A DNA stretch of 64,000 nt from an uncultured Candidatus Entotheonella sp. (GCA_951828535.1 OX639990.1:1351300-1415299); one strand, 5' to 3'. Numbered from the stretch's first letter, positions 17,174 through 27,511 are shown. The notes: a model not told the origin generated them from the letters alone. Numbers and translations are program-made.

Positions 17174-18589
17174 ATGCCGACATGGCGTGTTGCCGACCTC
17201 GCGCACTGGGCGCATGGCACCCTCCTCCGCGGCGACGGACGACAAGACGTGTGCGGCATCAGCACCGATTCCCGAACGGTGCAGGCCGGCAACGTGTTTG
17301 TCGCGCTGCGCGGGGAGCGATTCGATGGGCATCGCTTCGTGCCCGACGCCATACATCGCGGCGCCACTGGCGTCCTGGTTTCCAATACGGCCTGCCTCAA
17401 CGAAGCGGCGCTGAGCGAGTACGGGTCGGTCCCGGCTGTGATTTGCGTCGCGGACACGGAAAAGGCGTTGCAGGATCTTGCTCTCGCCCACCGGCAACGG
17501 TTTCAGGGCTCGGTGGTGGCCGTGACCGGAAGCAACGGCAAAACCACCGTCAAGGAGATGATCGCCAGCGTTCTGCAGACCTGGTTTTCCACCCACAAGG
17601 CAAGCGGCAATCTGAATAACCATATCGGCGTGCCCCTTGCCGTGCTGGATCTGGACGTACTGAAACGCGCCATGGTGCTCGAACTTGGCATGAATCATTT
17701 GGGCGAAATCCGTCGTCTGTGCGAGATCGTCCAGCCGGATGTTGGCGTCATCACGAATATCGGTCTTGCCCACCTCGGCTGCCTGGGCTCTGTTGAGGCC
17801 ATTCAACAGGCCAAAGGCGAACTGACGGCGTCGCTTGACGTGTCAGGCGTGGCGATCGTCAATGCCGACGACCCGAGGGCTTTGGCCTTGGGACAACAAT
17901 CGGCGGGGCGCTTGATGACCTTTGGACAAACGCAGCACGCCGATGTGCGTGGATGGGTGCAAGAGAATCTGGGCCTTGCCGGCACGCGGTGTTGTGTGGT
18001 CCTTGACGACGAAACGCAAGAATTCAGGCTTCAGGTACCGGGGGCGCACCAAATTATGAACGCGCTGGCGGCGGCGGCTGTCGGCATGGCCTTTGAGGTG
18101 CCAAAGCAGCGTATCGTCTGGGGCTTACAACATTATCGGGGCGTTTATGGACGCCTGGCCATGCGCCGCGGACAGGAGGACGTGTGGCTAATCGACGATA
18201 CCTACAATGCCAATCCGCAATCCATGCAGGTAGCCCTAAACTTTCTCGCCGAGGTTCCCGGTTCCGGACGTCACATCGCAGTGCTGGGCGATATGCTGGA
18301 ACTCGGAGATGACGGTCCGACATTCCATCAAGAGGTCGGCTCCCTGGTCTCGCAAACCAATGTGCATACCCTGATCGCTCTGGGTCCAGCGGCTGAACAC
18401 ATCGCCCGCGGCGCCCATCAAGCCGGGATGGAGCACGCCCGCATCCACCATACCACCAGCCAGCAAGACGTTCTGAACCTGTTGGCCGAACTGATGCAGC
18501 CCCGGGACGTGGTACTACTCAAAGGATCGCGCGGCATGGCGATGGAGCATCTCGTTGCAGCCCTTGTTGCAGAGTCGGGAGGGTCTTGA
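17174..18589 (+). CDS. murF: UDP-MurNAc-tripeptide-D-Ala-D-Ala ligase MurF
   Basis: A 471-residue Mur ligase that adds D-Ala-D-Ala to the tripeptide precursor. Visible are the N-terminal substrate domain ([19 protein letters not shown]), the ATP loop [14 protein letters not shown], the metal/lysine region [11 protein letters not shown], and the C-terminal domain with [11 protein letters not shown] and LGDMLELG. It starts 2 bases after murE and its stop overlaps the mraY start (TGATG). The D-Ala-D-Ala ligase gene ddl is not in this cluster. Confidence 0.97.
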   Translation: MPTWRVADLAHWAHGTLLRGDGRQDVCGISTDSRTVQAGNVFVALRGERFDGHRFVPDAIHRGATGVLVSNTACLNEAALSEYGSVPAVICVADTEKALQDLALAHRQRFQGSVVAVTGSNGKTTVKEMIASVLQTWFSTHKASGNLNNHIGVPLAVLDLDVLKRAMVLELGMNHLGEIRRLCEIVQPDVGVITNIGLAHLGCLGSVEAIQQAKGELTASLDVSGVAIVNADDPRALALGQQSAGRLMTFGQTQHADVRGWVQENLGLAGTRCCVVLDDETQEFRLQVPGAHQIMNALAAAAVGMAFEVPKQRIVWGLQHYRGVYGRLAMRRGQEDVWLIDDTYNANPQSMQVALNFLAEVPGSGRHIAVLGDMLELGDDGPTFHQEVGSLVSQTNVHTLIALGPAAEHIARGAHQAGMEHARIHHTTSQQDVLNLLAELMQPRDVVLLKGSRGMAMEHLVAALVAESGGS

Positions 18590-19674
18590 TGTTCTACCAT
18601 GTCCTGTACCCGCTGCATCAAACCTTCACCGCTTTTAACGTCTTCCGCTACATCACCTTTCGCACCGCCTATGCCATCATGACCGCCCTGATCATCAGTT
18701 GGCTGATCGGTCCGTACGTCATCCGGCTGTTGCGTAACCTGCAGGTGGGGCAGGTGGTGCGCGACGACGGTCCGCAGTCTCACCTCAGCAAGGCCGGCAC
18801 GCCGACGATGGGCGGTGTGCTTCTCCTTGCTGCACTTGGTGTGTCGACCCTGTTATGGGGCAACCTGGGAAAGCCTTACGTCTGGTTGGTGCTGAGCACG
18901 ACTTTGTGCTTCGGCGCCATCGGCTTCTGGGATGATTACCTGAAAACCGTGCGGAAAAGCCCCGCCGGCCTGCGGGCAAAATATAAATTCGGCGCGGAAA
19001 TCGTCGTGGCAGGCGTCATGGTGCTGGCGCTCCTGCTCATTGCGGAAGACCGCAGCGGCGTGACACGCCTGAGCGTGCCGTTCTTCAAGGAGCTCACGCC
19101 CGATCTTGGCTGGTGGTACATCCCATTTGCTATCGTGGTCATCGTCGGCACCAGCAACGCCGTCAACCTCACCGACGGCTTGGACGGCTTGGCCATCGGG
19201 CCCGTGATTATTGCCACCCTCGCCTACACGGGTCTTTCCTATGTGGCGGGAAATGCACGTTTTGCCGAATACCTGAATATCCTGCACGTACCCGGTGCTG
19301 GCGAGGTTGCCGTATTCTGCGGTTCCTTGCTTGGCGCCAGCCTGGGTTTCCTGTGGTTCAATTCGTATCCCGCCCAGGTTTTCATGGGCGACGTGGGCTC
19401 CCTATCTCTTGGCGGCGCTTTGGGAATGATTGCGGTGCTGGCCAAACACGAACTCCTCTTAATGATCATTGGCGGCCTTTTCGTCATCGAGACCCTGTCG
19501 GTCATCGTGCAAGTGGTGTCGTTCAAGTTGACGGGAAAGCGTGTGTTCCGCATGGCTCCCTTGCATCATCACTTTGAAGAAAAGGGATGGCAGGAACCAA
19601 AGGTCATCGTCCGATTCTGGATCATCGCCATCACCTTGGCCCTGCTCAGTCTCAGCACCCTGAAGCTCCGGTAA
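18589..19674 (+). CDS. mraY: Phospho-MurNAc-pentapeptide transferase MraY
   Basis: A 361-residue integral membrane enzyme that moves phospho-MurNAc-pentapeptide to undecaprenyl phosphate, making lipid I. It has about ten membrane helices and the catalytic and substrate motifs [17 protein letters not shown] (Asp pair), [15 protein letters not shown], and [13 protein letters not shown] near the C-terminus. ATG 18589 overlaps the murF stop, and an in-frame TTG one codon earlier is less likely. The next gene is ftsW, 7 bases on, where murD is normally found. Confidence 0.97.
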   Translation: MFYHVLYPLHQTFTAFNVFRYITFRTAYAIMTALIISWLIGPYVIRLLRNLQVGQVVRDDGPQSHLSKAGTPTMGGVLLLAALGVSTLLWGNLGKPYVWLVLSTTLCFGAIGFWDDYLKTVRKSPAGLRAKYKFGAEIVVAGVMVLALLLIAEDRSGVTRLSVPFFKELTPDLGWWYIPFAIVVIVGTSNAVNLTDGLDGLAIGPVIIATLAYTGLSYVAGNARFAEYLNILHVPGAGEVAVFCGSLLGASLGFLWFNSYPAQVFMGDVGSLSLGGALGMIAVLAKHELLLMIIGGLFVIETLSVIVQVVSFKLTGKRVFRMAPLHHHFEEKGWQEPKVIVRFWIIAITLALLSLSTLKLR

Positions 19675-19681
19675 ACCGTCT

Positions 19682-20770
19682 ATGTTCTCAGCACGACGCA
19701 CCGACCTGCCCCTGCTCATCGTGACCCTCGTCCTGGTCACGGTCGGCTTGGGAATGCTTTACAGCACAAGCGCCATCATGGCACAGGACCGCTATGACGA
19801 TTCCCTGTACTTCCTGAAGCGCCAGTTGATGTGGTCCGGCCTGGGATTGGTGGCAATGTGGATAGCGGCTTCAGTTCCGTATCCGGTGCAACGGCGCTTG
19901 GCGCTGCCGGCCACGGGCTTTGTGCTGCTGCTGTTGGTCGTTGTTTTGGTGGCTGGCAAGAAAGTTGGCGGCGCTCAGCGCTGGCTGGTTCTCGGCCCCT
20001 TCTCCTTTCAACCATCGGAACTCGCCAAATACGTCCTGATCATGTACGTGGCCCGCATTTTAGCGGCCAATTCACACCGTCCGGAGAGCCTCGTTCATAC
20101 TTACCTTCCCAATGTCATCATGATGGGCATCATCTTTGGCCTGGTCATGCTGCAGCCGGATCTGGGCACCGCGGTCGTTCTGGTGGCGTCCGCTGGCTTA
20201 ATACTGCTTATTGCCGGCGTTCCATGGCGGTACCTGGCGTTCACGGCCGCCGGGACGTTGCCATTCCTCTGGTACAAATTGTTTTTCGCCGGCTACAACC
20301 TCGACCGTGTGTTGGCCTTCCTCCAGCCATGGAAGGACCCGCAAGGTATCGGTTATCAGATCGTCCAGGCTCACAAGGCTCTAGGGAGAGGAGGTTGGGC
20401 CGGCGTTGGGCTGGGACAGAGTCAGCAGAAACTGTTCTATCTGCCCGAATCGCATACCGACTTTATCTTCGCGATTATCGGTGAGGAGATGGGCCTGATG
20501 GGCACCTTTGCGCTCATCGCGCTGTTTGTCGTGCTGCTGTGGCGCATCCTGAACATCGCCGTGAAGTGCAACGAGCCCTTCGGCAGCTATTTGGGACTTG
20601 GCATCTTCATCTCCCTGGCCCTGCAGGTCACCATGAATCTGGGGGTAGTTAGCGGTCTGCTGCCAACCAAGGGCATGCCGCTGCCGTTCATCAGTCACGG
20701 CGGATCGAATCTTCTTTTCTCAATGCTTGCTGTGGGAACCATGCTGAACATCGCCAGAAGGAAAACATAA
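19682..20770 (+). CDS. ftsW: Peptidoglycan polymerase FtsW
   Basis: A 362-residue SEDS-family membrane glycosyltransferase that polymerises lipid II at the septum with FtsI. There are ten predicted membrane helices. Family motifs visible are GGAQRWLVLGPFSFQPSELAK, MLQPDLGTAVV with its conserved Asp region, and PTKGMPLPFISHGGSNLL near the C-terminus. The N-terminal tail is short. It starts 7 bases after mraY with no murD between, and its stop overlaps the murG start (TAATG). Confidence 0.97.
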   Translation: MFSARRTDLPLLIVTLVLVTVGLGMLYSTSAIMAQDRYDDSLYFLKRQLMWSGLGLVAMWIAASVPYPVQRRLALPATGFVLLLLVVVLVAGKKVGGAQRWLVLGPFSFQPSELAKYVLIMYVARILAANSHRPESLVHTYLPNVIMMGIIFGLVMLQPDLGTAVVLVASAGLILLIAGVPWRYLAFTAAGTLPFLWYKLFFAGYNLDRVLAFLQPWKDPQGIGYQIVQAHKALGRGGWAGVGLGQSQQKLFYLPESHTDFIFAIIGEEMGLMGTFALIALFVVLLWRILNIAVKCNEPFGSYLGLGIFISLALQVTMNLGVVSGLLPTKGMPLPFISHGGSNLLFSMLAVGTMLNIARRKT

Positions 20771-21888
20771 TGGCGCCTAGGTCGGATCCGCCAGGATGGC
20801 GAATTCTGGTAGCTGCCGGAGGAACCGGCGGACACCTCTATCCGGGCGTTGCCGTGGCCCGGTGTTTTCAGGCCGCTTGCCCCGGCACCGACGTCGCTTT
20901 TTTGGGGCGGCGAGGTGGACTGGAGGAGCGCTTGGTGCCCGGAGAAGGTTTCCCTTTGTACACGGTAAACGTACAGAGCTTGCAAGGCCGCACGAAACTG
21001 GCCCAGATCCGATCCTTAGGTGTGCTGGGCATTGGCACACTGCAGGCATTGCGGCTGTTGCGCCGTTGGCGACCTCATTTGGTTATCGGGGCCGGCGGCT
21101 ACGTCATGGCGCCTGCCCTGCTTGCTGCGGCGCTGCTGCGTCTGCCGCGGGTCATCATGGAGCAGAACCTCGTGCCCGGCCTCACCGTGCGTGTCCTGGC
21201 ACGATACGCCCAGCGGGTGTTTACGGCCTTCCCGGAGAGCAGCGATTTTCTGCCGGAGCCACAGGTTGTATGTACCGGCACGCCGATCCGCCCGGAAATT
21301 ATCGCCCAGACGTCGGATACTGCACCCGACGACACGGCCCGTCTCAACATCCTTGTGGTGGGCGGCAGCCAGGGCGCCCATCGGCTCAATCAGGCTGTGA
21401 TAGAGGCGTTGCCTTTACTAGAGACACACAGACAGCGAGTCAGTTTCGTACACCAAACGGGTGAAACCGACATGCTCCGCGTCACCGAGGCATACCAAGG
21501 AAGTGGTATCACGGCAGAGGTCCATGCTTTCCTGCACGACATGCCAGAACGCTATCGCTGGGCTCATCTTGTGCTGTGTCGGGCCGGTGCCAGCACGCTG
21601 GCGGAGCTGACAGCTTGCGGCAAACCCGCCATTCTGGTGCCTTATCCCCATGCCGCCGACGATCATCAACGCCACAACGCCCTGGCGTTACGAGAACGCG
21701 GCGCGGCGCACGTCATTCTCGATGCGGAGCTGACCGGACGGCGGCTCTATGAACACTTGCGACCGTACATTCTTGATCCGGCAAGCCTGAGAGAACAGGC
21801 AGCGCAGAGTCGCAGCCTCGGGCGTCCACACGCGGCTCGCGATATCGTGAGCGCGTGTCTGCAAATGCTCGACGCGCCCGCGGCGTGA
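20770..21888 (+). CDS. murG: Lipid II synthase MurG
   Basis: A 372-residue GT28 glycosyltransferase that adds GlcNAc to lipid I at the inner face of the cytoplasmic membrane. The N-terminal glycine loop AAGGTGGHLYPGVAVA, the second loop VVGGSQGAHRLNQ, and the UDP-GlcNAc site CRAGASTLAELTACGKP with PYPHAADDHQRHNA are all present. The N-terminus carries a short extra stretch (MAPRSDPPGW). Overlap with ftsW and a 3-base gap to murC indicate translational coupling. Confidence 0.97.
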   Translation: MAPRSDPPGWRILVAAGGTGGHLYPGVAVARCFQAACPGTDVAFLGRRGGLEERLVPGEGFPLYTVNVQSLQGRTKLAQIRSLGVLGIGTLQALRLLRRWRPHLVIGAGGYVMAPALLAAALLRLPRVIMEQNLVPGLTVRVLARYAQRVFTAFPESSDFLPEPQVVCTGTPIRPEIIAQTSDTAPDDTARLNILVVGGSQGAHRLNQAVIEALPLLETHRQRVSFVHQTGETDMLRVTEAYQGSGITAEVHAFLHDMPERYRWAHLVLCRAGASTLAELTACGKPAILVPYPHAADDHQRHNALALRERGAAHVILDAELTGRRLYEHLRPYILDPASLREQAAQSRSLGRPHAARDIVSACLQMLDAPAA

Positions 21889-21891
21889 GAG

Positions 21892-23277
21892 ATGTCTATG
21901 TTATGTAAAGCGCGCCACATTCATTTCGTTGGCATCGGCGGTATGGGCATGAGTGCCATCGCCACCGTCCTGCTTCAACTCGGCTACACCATCAGCGGAT
22001 CAGACATAGCCCTGTCCGATGTAACACGTGAGCTGCAGGATGGGGGCGCCACGGTGTTCCAGGGCCATGCGGCGTCTCATATCTCGGGATGCGACATTGT
22101 GGTGGTTTCCTCTGCCATATCGGCGGACAACGTCGAAGTGACCGCGGCGCACGCGCAAGATACGCTGGTCATTCCGCGGGCGGCGATGCTGGCGGAACTG
22201 ATGCGCGGCAGACAGGGCATTGCCGTTGCCGGCACCCATGGAAAAACAACAACGGCATCTTTGATCGCAACGGTTCTGGAGTCTGGAGGTCTGGACCCTA
22301 CCGTGCTGATCGGGGCGCGACTGAATAGCCTGGGGAGCAACGGGAAGCTCGGTCAGGGCGATTACGTGGTTGCCGAGGCTGATGAAAGTGACGGGTCATT
22401 CCTTCTGTTACCGCCGGTTATGAATGTCATTACAACCCTGGACCTGGAGCACCCTGATCATTACGAAAATCTTGAAGATATAAGCCAATACTTCAAGAAA
22501 TTTATGAATAACGTCTCTTACCATGGATTAAATATAATATGCAATGATAACGAAAATTTAAGAAGAATAGTTAATGATTACGAAATGAAGGCTCCTGTGA
22601 TGACCTACGGGCTGAATAATTCTGCTGACTACTCGGCCCAAAACATATACAATGCAGGGCTGCAAACGTTTTTTGAGGTTGTCAGGAAAGACTCGTCATT
22701 AGGCCGCTTCATCCTTAACCTTCCAGGACGTCATAATGTCTCTAACGCTTTGGCAGCGATAACAGTAGGTTGCGAGTTAGGGCTGTCTAAATCGGCTATT
22801 TCAAGTGCACTCGAAAGTTTTGGCGGCGTGCAGCGGCGTTTTGAAACGCGCGGCGAATGCCATGGCGTAACGGTCGTCGATGACTACGGTCATCATCCCG
22901 AGGAAATCCGCCACACACTCAGGACTGCCAAAACGGTGTGGCCGCACAGACGTCTCGTCGTGGTATTTCAACCGCACCGATACACTCGAACGCACCTGCT
23001 ACAGCGGGAATTCAGCATGGCATTCAGCGAGGCCGATGCGCTCATCATGTTGGACATCTATGGCGCCGGTGAAGAACCTATTCCGGGTGTCACGACCGGC
23101 GTCTTATACAAAGGCGTCACCGCACACGGACAAAAGGACGTGTATTACCTCAACGATGCCTCTCAGGTGGTGCCATTTCTGAATGGTTACGCGCGAAAGC
23201 ACGACGTGCTTTTGACCCTCGGCGCGGGCGACGTATGGAAAGTTGCCGAGGAATTCCTGCGGACGGGAAAGGCATAG
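21892..23277 (+). CDS. murC: UDP-MurNAc-L-alanine ligase MurC, with AT-rich internal patch
   Basis: A 461-residue Mur ligase that adds L-Ala to UDP-MurNAc. The N-terminal nucleotide fold (HFVGIGGMGMSAIA), the ATP loop GTHGKTTTASLI, EADESDGSF, LPGRHNVSNALAA and VVDDYGHHPEEI are intact, so the enzyme should work. The stretch from about 22450 to 22820 (about 120 codons of the central domain) is strikingly AT-rich. By hand count 22501-22620 has 37 G/C in 120 bases, with ATA, AGA and TTA codons nearly absent elsewhere in the cluster. The flanks return to normal composition without a frameshift. This fits homologous replacement from a low-GC donor, but that is inference. Confidence 0.96.
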   Translation: MSMLCKARHIHFVGIGGMGMSAIATVLLQLGYTISGSDIALSDVTRELQDGGATVFQGHAASHISGCDIVVVSSAISADNVEVTAAHAQDTLVIPRAAMLAELMRGRQGIAVAGTHGKTTTASLIATVLESGGLDPTVLIGARLNSLGSNGKLGQGDYVVAEADESDGSFLLLPPVMNVITTLDLEHPDHYENLEDISQYFKKFMNNVSYHGLNIICNDNENLRRIVNDYEMKAPVMTYGLNNSADYSAQNIYNAGLQTFFEVVRKDSSLGRFILNLPGRHNVSNALAAITVGCELGLSKSAISSALESFGGVQRRFETRGECHGVTVVDDYGHHPEEIRHTLRTAKTVWPHRRLVVVFQPHRYTRTHLLQREFSMAFSEADALIMLDIYGAGEEPIPGVTTGVLYKGVTAHGQKDVYYLNDASQVVPFLNGYARKHDVLLTLGAGDVWKVAEEFLRTGKA

Positions 23278-23278
23278 G

Positions 23279-24220
23279 ATGGGGCCGGCACAGGCACCGC
23301 AATGGAATCTCCCGGAGCTTCTGCACGATATCCCGGCGCGCATGGCCTTTGGGTGTCCCTTGGCCCCCTACACCTCGCTACGAGTCGGCGGCCCTGTGGA
23401 CGCGCTGATACAGATCGACAACCTTGAAATGCTCCGACAGGTGCTGGCCATAGCCAACCGGCATGAAATTCCACTTTCCGTCCTCGGCGGCGGCTCCAAT
23501 ATGCTGATACGTGACGCCGGCATCCGTGGTATCATTTTGCTGATGCGCGGCGCATTCCGTAGCTACGATCTGCAACCCAATGCCGACGGCGAGACGGCGG
23601 TCGTGAAAGTGGGCGCCGGATACTCGTTGTCGCGCCTGGCGATGCAAGTGGGCAGGTGTGGTTGGAGCGGCCTGGAATTTGCCTACGGAATACCGGGGAC
23701 GATTGGCGGGGCAATGGTGATGAACGCCGGCACCAGCCTCGGAGACATGAGTGGCACCTTGGTAGCCGCGCGTATGTTGTGTCGAGACGGCAACGTATAC
23801 AACTTGCCGGCCAGTGCCTTGGGATTGCGCTATCGATCCTCCTCGTATCCGCCGGGGGCCATCCTGTTGGAAACGACCCTACGGCTTCAGCGCGGTGACG
23901 CATCAGTCGTCAACTCGACCATGCGCGGAGCATACAAGCGGCGGCGCCAGACACAACCCCTTACATTACCCAGCGCCGGCTCTACCTTCACAAACCCCCA
24001 CGGGCGGGCTGCCGGGTATTTGATCGAACGCCTGGGATTGAAGGGCACCCGAATCGGCGGTGCGCAAGTCTCGCTCGTGCACGCCAATTTCATTATTAAC
24101 GTTGCCCGCGCTACGGCTGCCGATGTCGAAACCTTAATCGCTTATATCCGGGACCGCGTTCAGGAAGCGTACGACATCTCACTGACCAGGGAAGTGCGCA
24201 TCGTCGGGGAGAAGGGCTAA
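23279..24220 (+). CDS. murB: UDP-N-acetylenolpyruvoylglucosamine reductase MurB
   Basis: A 313-residue FAD enzyme that reduces UDP-GlcNAc-enolpyruvate to UDP-MurNAc with NADPH. It has the FAD loop LGGGSNMLIRDAGI, the second site GIPGTIGGAMVMNAG, and the proton-donating serine region LPSAGSTFTNPHGRAAGYLIE, then LKGTRIGGAQVS and HANFIIN. ATG 23279 lies one base after the murC stop; upstream in-frame codons overlap murC. murB between murC and ftsQ replaces the ddl seen here in enterobacteria, an order found in many alphaproteobacteria, deltaproteobacteria and Gram-positives. Confidence 0.97.
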   Translation: MGPAQAPQWNLPELLHDIPARMAFGCPLAPYTSLRVGGPVDALIQIDNLEMLRQVLAIANRHEIPLSVLGGGSNMLIRDAGIRGIILLMRGAFRSYDLQPNADGETAVVKVGAGYSLSRLAMQVGRCGWSGLEFAYGIPGTIGGAMVMNAGTSLGDMSGTLVAARMLCRDGNVYNLPASALGLRYRSSSYPPGAILLETTLRLQRGDASVVNSTMRGAYKRRRQTQPLTLPSAGSTFTNPHGRAAGYLIERLGLKGTRIGGAQVSLVHANFIINVARATAADVETLIAYIRDRVQEAYDISLTREVRIVGEKG

Positions 24221-24223
24221 GAC

Positions 24224-25039
24224 ATGCCACTAGCCGCCATCAGCAACGCGCTGCATCAAGCACAACGCCGACAACTGCGTGCCAGGCGCTGGCTGCGCAG
24301 AACGTTCTTCCTAGGCAAATGCTTGGTGGGACTGACACTGTGTGCGGTGTTGGCATGGGGCGCCTACGGCGTGTGGGAACGTGTCGTACAGGCCGATTAT
24401 TTCAAGCTGCGGACCATTCGAATCACCGGTAACAAAACGCTCTCGGAGCAACGCATTCGCTATCTTCTCGCCATTCCGGCCGATCATTCGCTGCTGGCAA
24501 TCGATTTGCCACGGCTCGGAACGCGCTTATCCGGTCATCCATTTATCCAAACGGTAGCCTTGCGCCGCCTCCTACCCGACACGCTGGAGGTTACCATTCG
24601 GGAGCAGTCCCCTGCCCTCGTCATACGCTCGCGCGGGCAGAGCCTGATCGTAGATACCGAAGGGCACGTCCTACGCGACTTCGATACCGAAGAGGATGGC
24701 GCCCTACCGGAGCTGGTTTTGAATCAGCAGCACGTCTTGTCGCCCGGTATGCGCCTGAACCTGAAGGAGATTGAACGCGCCTTTGAATTGCTTCACACCT
24801 ACCGGAAATCCCCATTGAATGCCACCATGCGCCTCCGGAAACTCTCCGTCTCGGCCTCGGGCGCCTCGGTGTGGAAGATAGAACCGTACACGTTCCAACT
24901 GCGTTTTGGTGAGGGGCAGATCGTCTCCCAACTGGGGCGCCTACCGCACGTCTTGACCTACATTGCCCATCAAGGGCTCGCAGTACAGGCCATTGATCTT
25001 TCATATCGAAATAGGATTATCGTCATACCCAAGGGCTGA
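24224..25039 (+). CDS. ftsQ: Cell division protein FtsQ
   Basis: A 271-residue bitopic divisome protein. It has a basic cytoplasmic tail (about 1-27), one membrane helix (about 30-50, CLVGLTLCAVLAWGAYGV), and a periplasmic POTRA domain starting FKLRTIRITGNKTLSEQRI. The beta domain follows, with LPDTLEVTIREQSPAL, LIVDTEGHVL and AIDLSYRNRIIVI at the C-terminus. FtsQ links early and late division proteins through the FtsQLB complex. It starts 3 bases after murB and ends 18 bases before ftsA. Confidence 0.95.
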   Translation: MPLAAISNALHQAQRRQLRARRWLRRTFFLGKCLVGLTLCAVLAWGAYGVWERVVQADYFKLRTIRITGNKTLSEQRIRYLLAIPADHSLLAIDLPRLGTRLSGHPFIQTVALRRLLPDTLEVTIREQSPALVIRSRGQSLIVDTEGHVLRDFDTEEDGALPELVLNQQHVLSPGMRLNLKEIERAFELLHTYRKSPLNATMRLRKLSVSASGASVWKIEPYTFQLRFGEGQIVSQLGRLPHVLTYIAHQGLAVQAIDLSYRNRIIVIPKG

Positions 25040-25057
25040 CGCGTTGGGAGGAGCACT

Positions 25058-26296
25058 ATGGGCCGCAAGGCACGCAACATTGTAGTTGGTCTGGATATGG
25101 GGACCACCAAAATTTCGGCCATCATCGGAGAAATCCAAGACGATGGAATGATCGACGTGATCGGTGTCGGCTCCCATCTTTGCAGCGGGCTCCAGAAGGG
25201 TGTCGTGGCCCATATGGATAGGACCGTGGAGGCCATCGGCGAAGCCGTCGAAGAAGCCCAGTTCATGGCCGGTGTCGAGGTTGACGCCGCCTACGTGAGT
25301 CTTGCCGGTCCGCACATTAGCGGCATCAACAGCGCCGGCATCATCGCCGTGAAGAACCAGGAAATTACGGGGCGCGAGATTGAGCGGGTCATCGAGGCGG
25401 CACGGGTCGTGGCACTGCCGGAGGATCGCGAGATCATTCATGTCTTGCCGCAAGAGTTCGTCGTGGACGACCAAGGCGGCATTCTGGAACCGCCTCTCGG
25501 AATGTCCGCTACCCGCCTGGAGGCGAAAGTCCATATCGTCACCGTCACCATGGCTGCGGCCAACAACGTTATCAAATGCGTCAACAAGGCGGGATTCGAA
25601 GTCGAGGACATCGTGTTGGACCAGTTAGCGGTCAGTGAGGCGACTTTGAATGCCGATGAACGCGACGGGGATGTGCTGCTTATCGACATCGGCGGCGATA
25701 GCACCAACATCGCGCTGCTTGCAGACGGCAGCCTGAAATTCACGACGGTTCTGGGTATCGGCGGCGCCCACATTACCAAAGATCTGGCTATCGGACTGAA
25801 TACCTCCGTGCCGGATGCCGAACAGATCAAGAAAGCCCACGGCTGCGCATACCTCCCGCTCGTCAATGATCGCGACGTGGTGGAGGTCAGTTTCAACGGC
25901 AATTACGAAACTGAGCGTATGCGGCGGCTCGACATCTGCGAGATCATCGAGCCGCGGGCTGAGGAGATTATGCAGATGGTCCTAAGCGAGATCAATGACA
26001 GCGGCTACGAGGCTGACATGATTTCGTGCGTCATTCTGACGGGCGGGACGGCGTCGCTGGAGGGCGTCGCGGAACTGGCAGAGGAGGTGTTTCAGGTGCC
26101 AGTTCGGTGTGGTATTCCCAATGGCATCGAGGGGCCGACGGAAATTGTAAAAAACCCCGTGAATGCCACGAGTGTGGGCTTGTTGTTATTTGCGGCTAGA
26201 CAGCACCAGGGTCGTTTACACCAGTTCGCGGGGCAAGGTCTGTTCAGCAGGTTCTACCATCGCGTGCGCGATTGGTTCACTGACTTCGTTTCATAA
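25058..26296 (+). CDS. ftsA: Cell division protein FtsA
   Basis: A 412-residue actin-like ATPase that tethers FtsZ to the membrane. The phosphate-1 loop is VVGLDMGTTKISAIIGE; the 1C domain follows (GVEVDAAYVSLAGPHI), then LIDIGGDSTNIAL and ILTGGTASLEGVAELAEEVF. The last 14 residues (FYHRVRDWFTDFVS) form the expected amphipathic membrane-targeting helix. The ribosome site GGGAGGAGC precedes ATG 25058. It lies directly before ftsZ, as in most bacteria. Confidence 0.97.
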   Translation: MGRKARNIVVGLDMGTTKISAIIGEIQDDGMIDVIGVGSHLCSGLQKGVVAHMDRTVEAIGEAVEEAQFMAGVEVDAAYVSLAGPHISGINSAGIIAVKNQEITGREIERVIEAARVVALPEDREIIHVLPQEFVVDDQGGILEPPLGMSATRLEAKVHIVTVTMAAANNVIKCVNKAGFEVEDIVLDQLAVSEATLNADERDGDVLLIDIGGDSTNIALLADGSLKFTTVLGIGGAHITKDLAIGLNTSVPDAEQIKKAHGCAYLPLVNDRDVVEVSFNGNYETERMRRLDICEIIEPRAEEIMQMVLSEINDSGYEADMISCVILTGGTASLEGVAELAEEVFQVPVRCGIPNGIEGPTEIVKNPVNATSVGLLLFAARQHQGRLHQFAGQGLFSRFYHRVRDWFTDFVS

Positions 26297-26314
26297 AGCA
26301 GAAGGGGCGGGGAG

Positions 26315-27511
26315 ATGGAGAATCGTTTGTCATTGGCCGATGTGTCTGATGTGTCTGGGGAAGAAAACAATCGTATTCACCTTGCCGACCGCGCACATGA
26401 CGGCGTGACGTCGATTAAGGTCATCGGCGTAGGCGGTGCGGGCGGCAACGCCGTAGACAACATGATCGCGGAGCGCAGCACGGGTGTCGAGTTCATTACC
26501 ACGAATACCGACCTGCAGGCACTCGAAGCCACCGCGGCATCAACCAAGCTGCAGATCGGCGTGGAGCTGACCAAGGGCTTGGGCGCTGGCGCGAATCCCG
26601 AAATTGGGCGCCAGTCCGCAGAGGAAAACTACGAGGAAATTAGCAGCCAGCTGGCCGGCACCGACATGGTGTTTATTACCGCCGGTATGGGTGGCGGTAC
26701 CGGCACGGGCGCGGCGCCAGTTTTCGCCAAAATTGCCAAGGAACTAGGTTGTTTGACCGTCGCGGTCATCACCAAGCCGTTTGACTTCGAGGGCAAGACG
26801 CGCAAAACGCAGGCCGAGGAGGGCGTGCGTGCACTGCGCAACACTGCAGACACGCTGATCACCATTCCCAACCAACGATTGCTGCAGGTCGTGGGCCGCG
26901 GCACCTCGCTACGCGATGCTTTCAAGGTGGCGGACAACGTACTGCGGCAGGCGGTGCAGGGCATTGCAGACCTGATCGTTGCGCCCGGGCTGATCAACCT
27001 TGATTTCGCCGACGTTCAGACCATCATGAGCGGCATGGGTTTGGCCGTTATGGGAACCGGTGTCGGACATGGCGACAAGCGTGCCATTGAGGCGGCACAC
27101 TTGGCTGTCTCTAGCCCACTGCTCGAGGATTCTTCGATTGACGGCGCACGCGGCATTTTATTGAACGTCACCGGCGGCTACGACATTGCCCTCCATGAAG
27201 TTCACGACGCAGCGTCGATTATCCGCGAGGCGGTCCACGAAGATGCGCATATCATTTTCGGCGCTGTGACCGACGAGAAACTGGAAGACGAATTGCGCGT
27301 GACGGTTATCGCTACCGGCTTTCATCATCGGGATGCGGATGCGCGGGCGCTACGGCCGGCGGGGCGCGGCAATCAGGACATGCACGGTCTTGACGGGGCT
27401 CGGGAACGTCGCCAGCGGCCGCAAGGTCTCAAAGAGGTCGCGCCGCCTGCCGCTGAACCCGGCGGACGACGCCTGGACATTCCCGCCTTTGTACGCCGCA
27501 AAGTCCGTTAA
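26315..27511 (+). CDS. ftsZ: Cell division GTPase FtsZ
   Basis: The 398-residue tubulin homologue that forms the Z-ring. GTPase motifs are [41 protein letters not shown] (the tubulin signature), and [17 protein letters not shown] with the T7 loop. The C-terminal linker (residues ~330-385) is Arg/Gly-rich and low in complexity, and it ends in [12 protein letters not shown], a good copy of the conserved peptide that binds FtsA and ZipA-like partners. This shows the linker is in frame. A 40-residue N-terminal extension before the globular fold is longer than in E. coli. Ribosome site: GGGGCGGGGAG. Confidence 0.97.
   Translation: MENRLSLADVSDVSGEENNRIHLADRAHDGVTSIKVIGVGGAGGNAVDNMIAERSTGVEFITTNTDLQALEATAASTKLQIGVELTKGLGAGANPEIGRQSAEENYEEISSQLAGTDMVFITAGMGGGTGTGAAPVFAKIAKELGCLTVAVITKPFDFEGKTRKTQAEEGVRALRNTADTLITIPNQRLLQVVGRGTSLRDAFKVADNVLRQAVQGIADLIVAPGLINLDFADVQTIMSGMGLAVMGTGVGHGDKRAIEAAHLAVSSPLLEDSSIDGARGILLNVTGGYDIALHEVHDAASIIREAVHEDAHIIFGAVTDEKLEDELRVTVIATGFHHRDADARALRPAGRGNQDMHGLDGARERRQRPQGLKEVAPPAAEPGGRRLDIPAFVRRKVR

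Noticed and set aside
27320-27480. Suspected frameshift in the FtsZ linker
   Set aside because: The reading frame ends in the conserved FtsZ C-terminal peptide, so the unusual linker is in frame.
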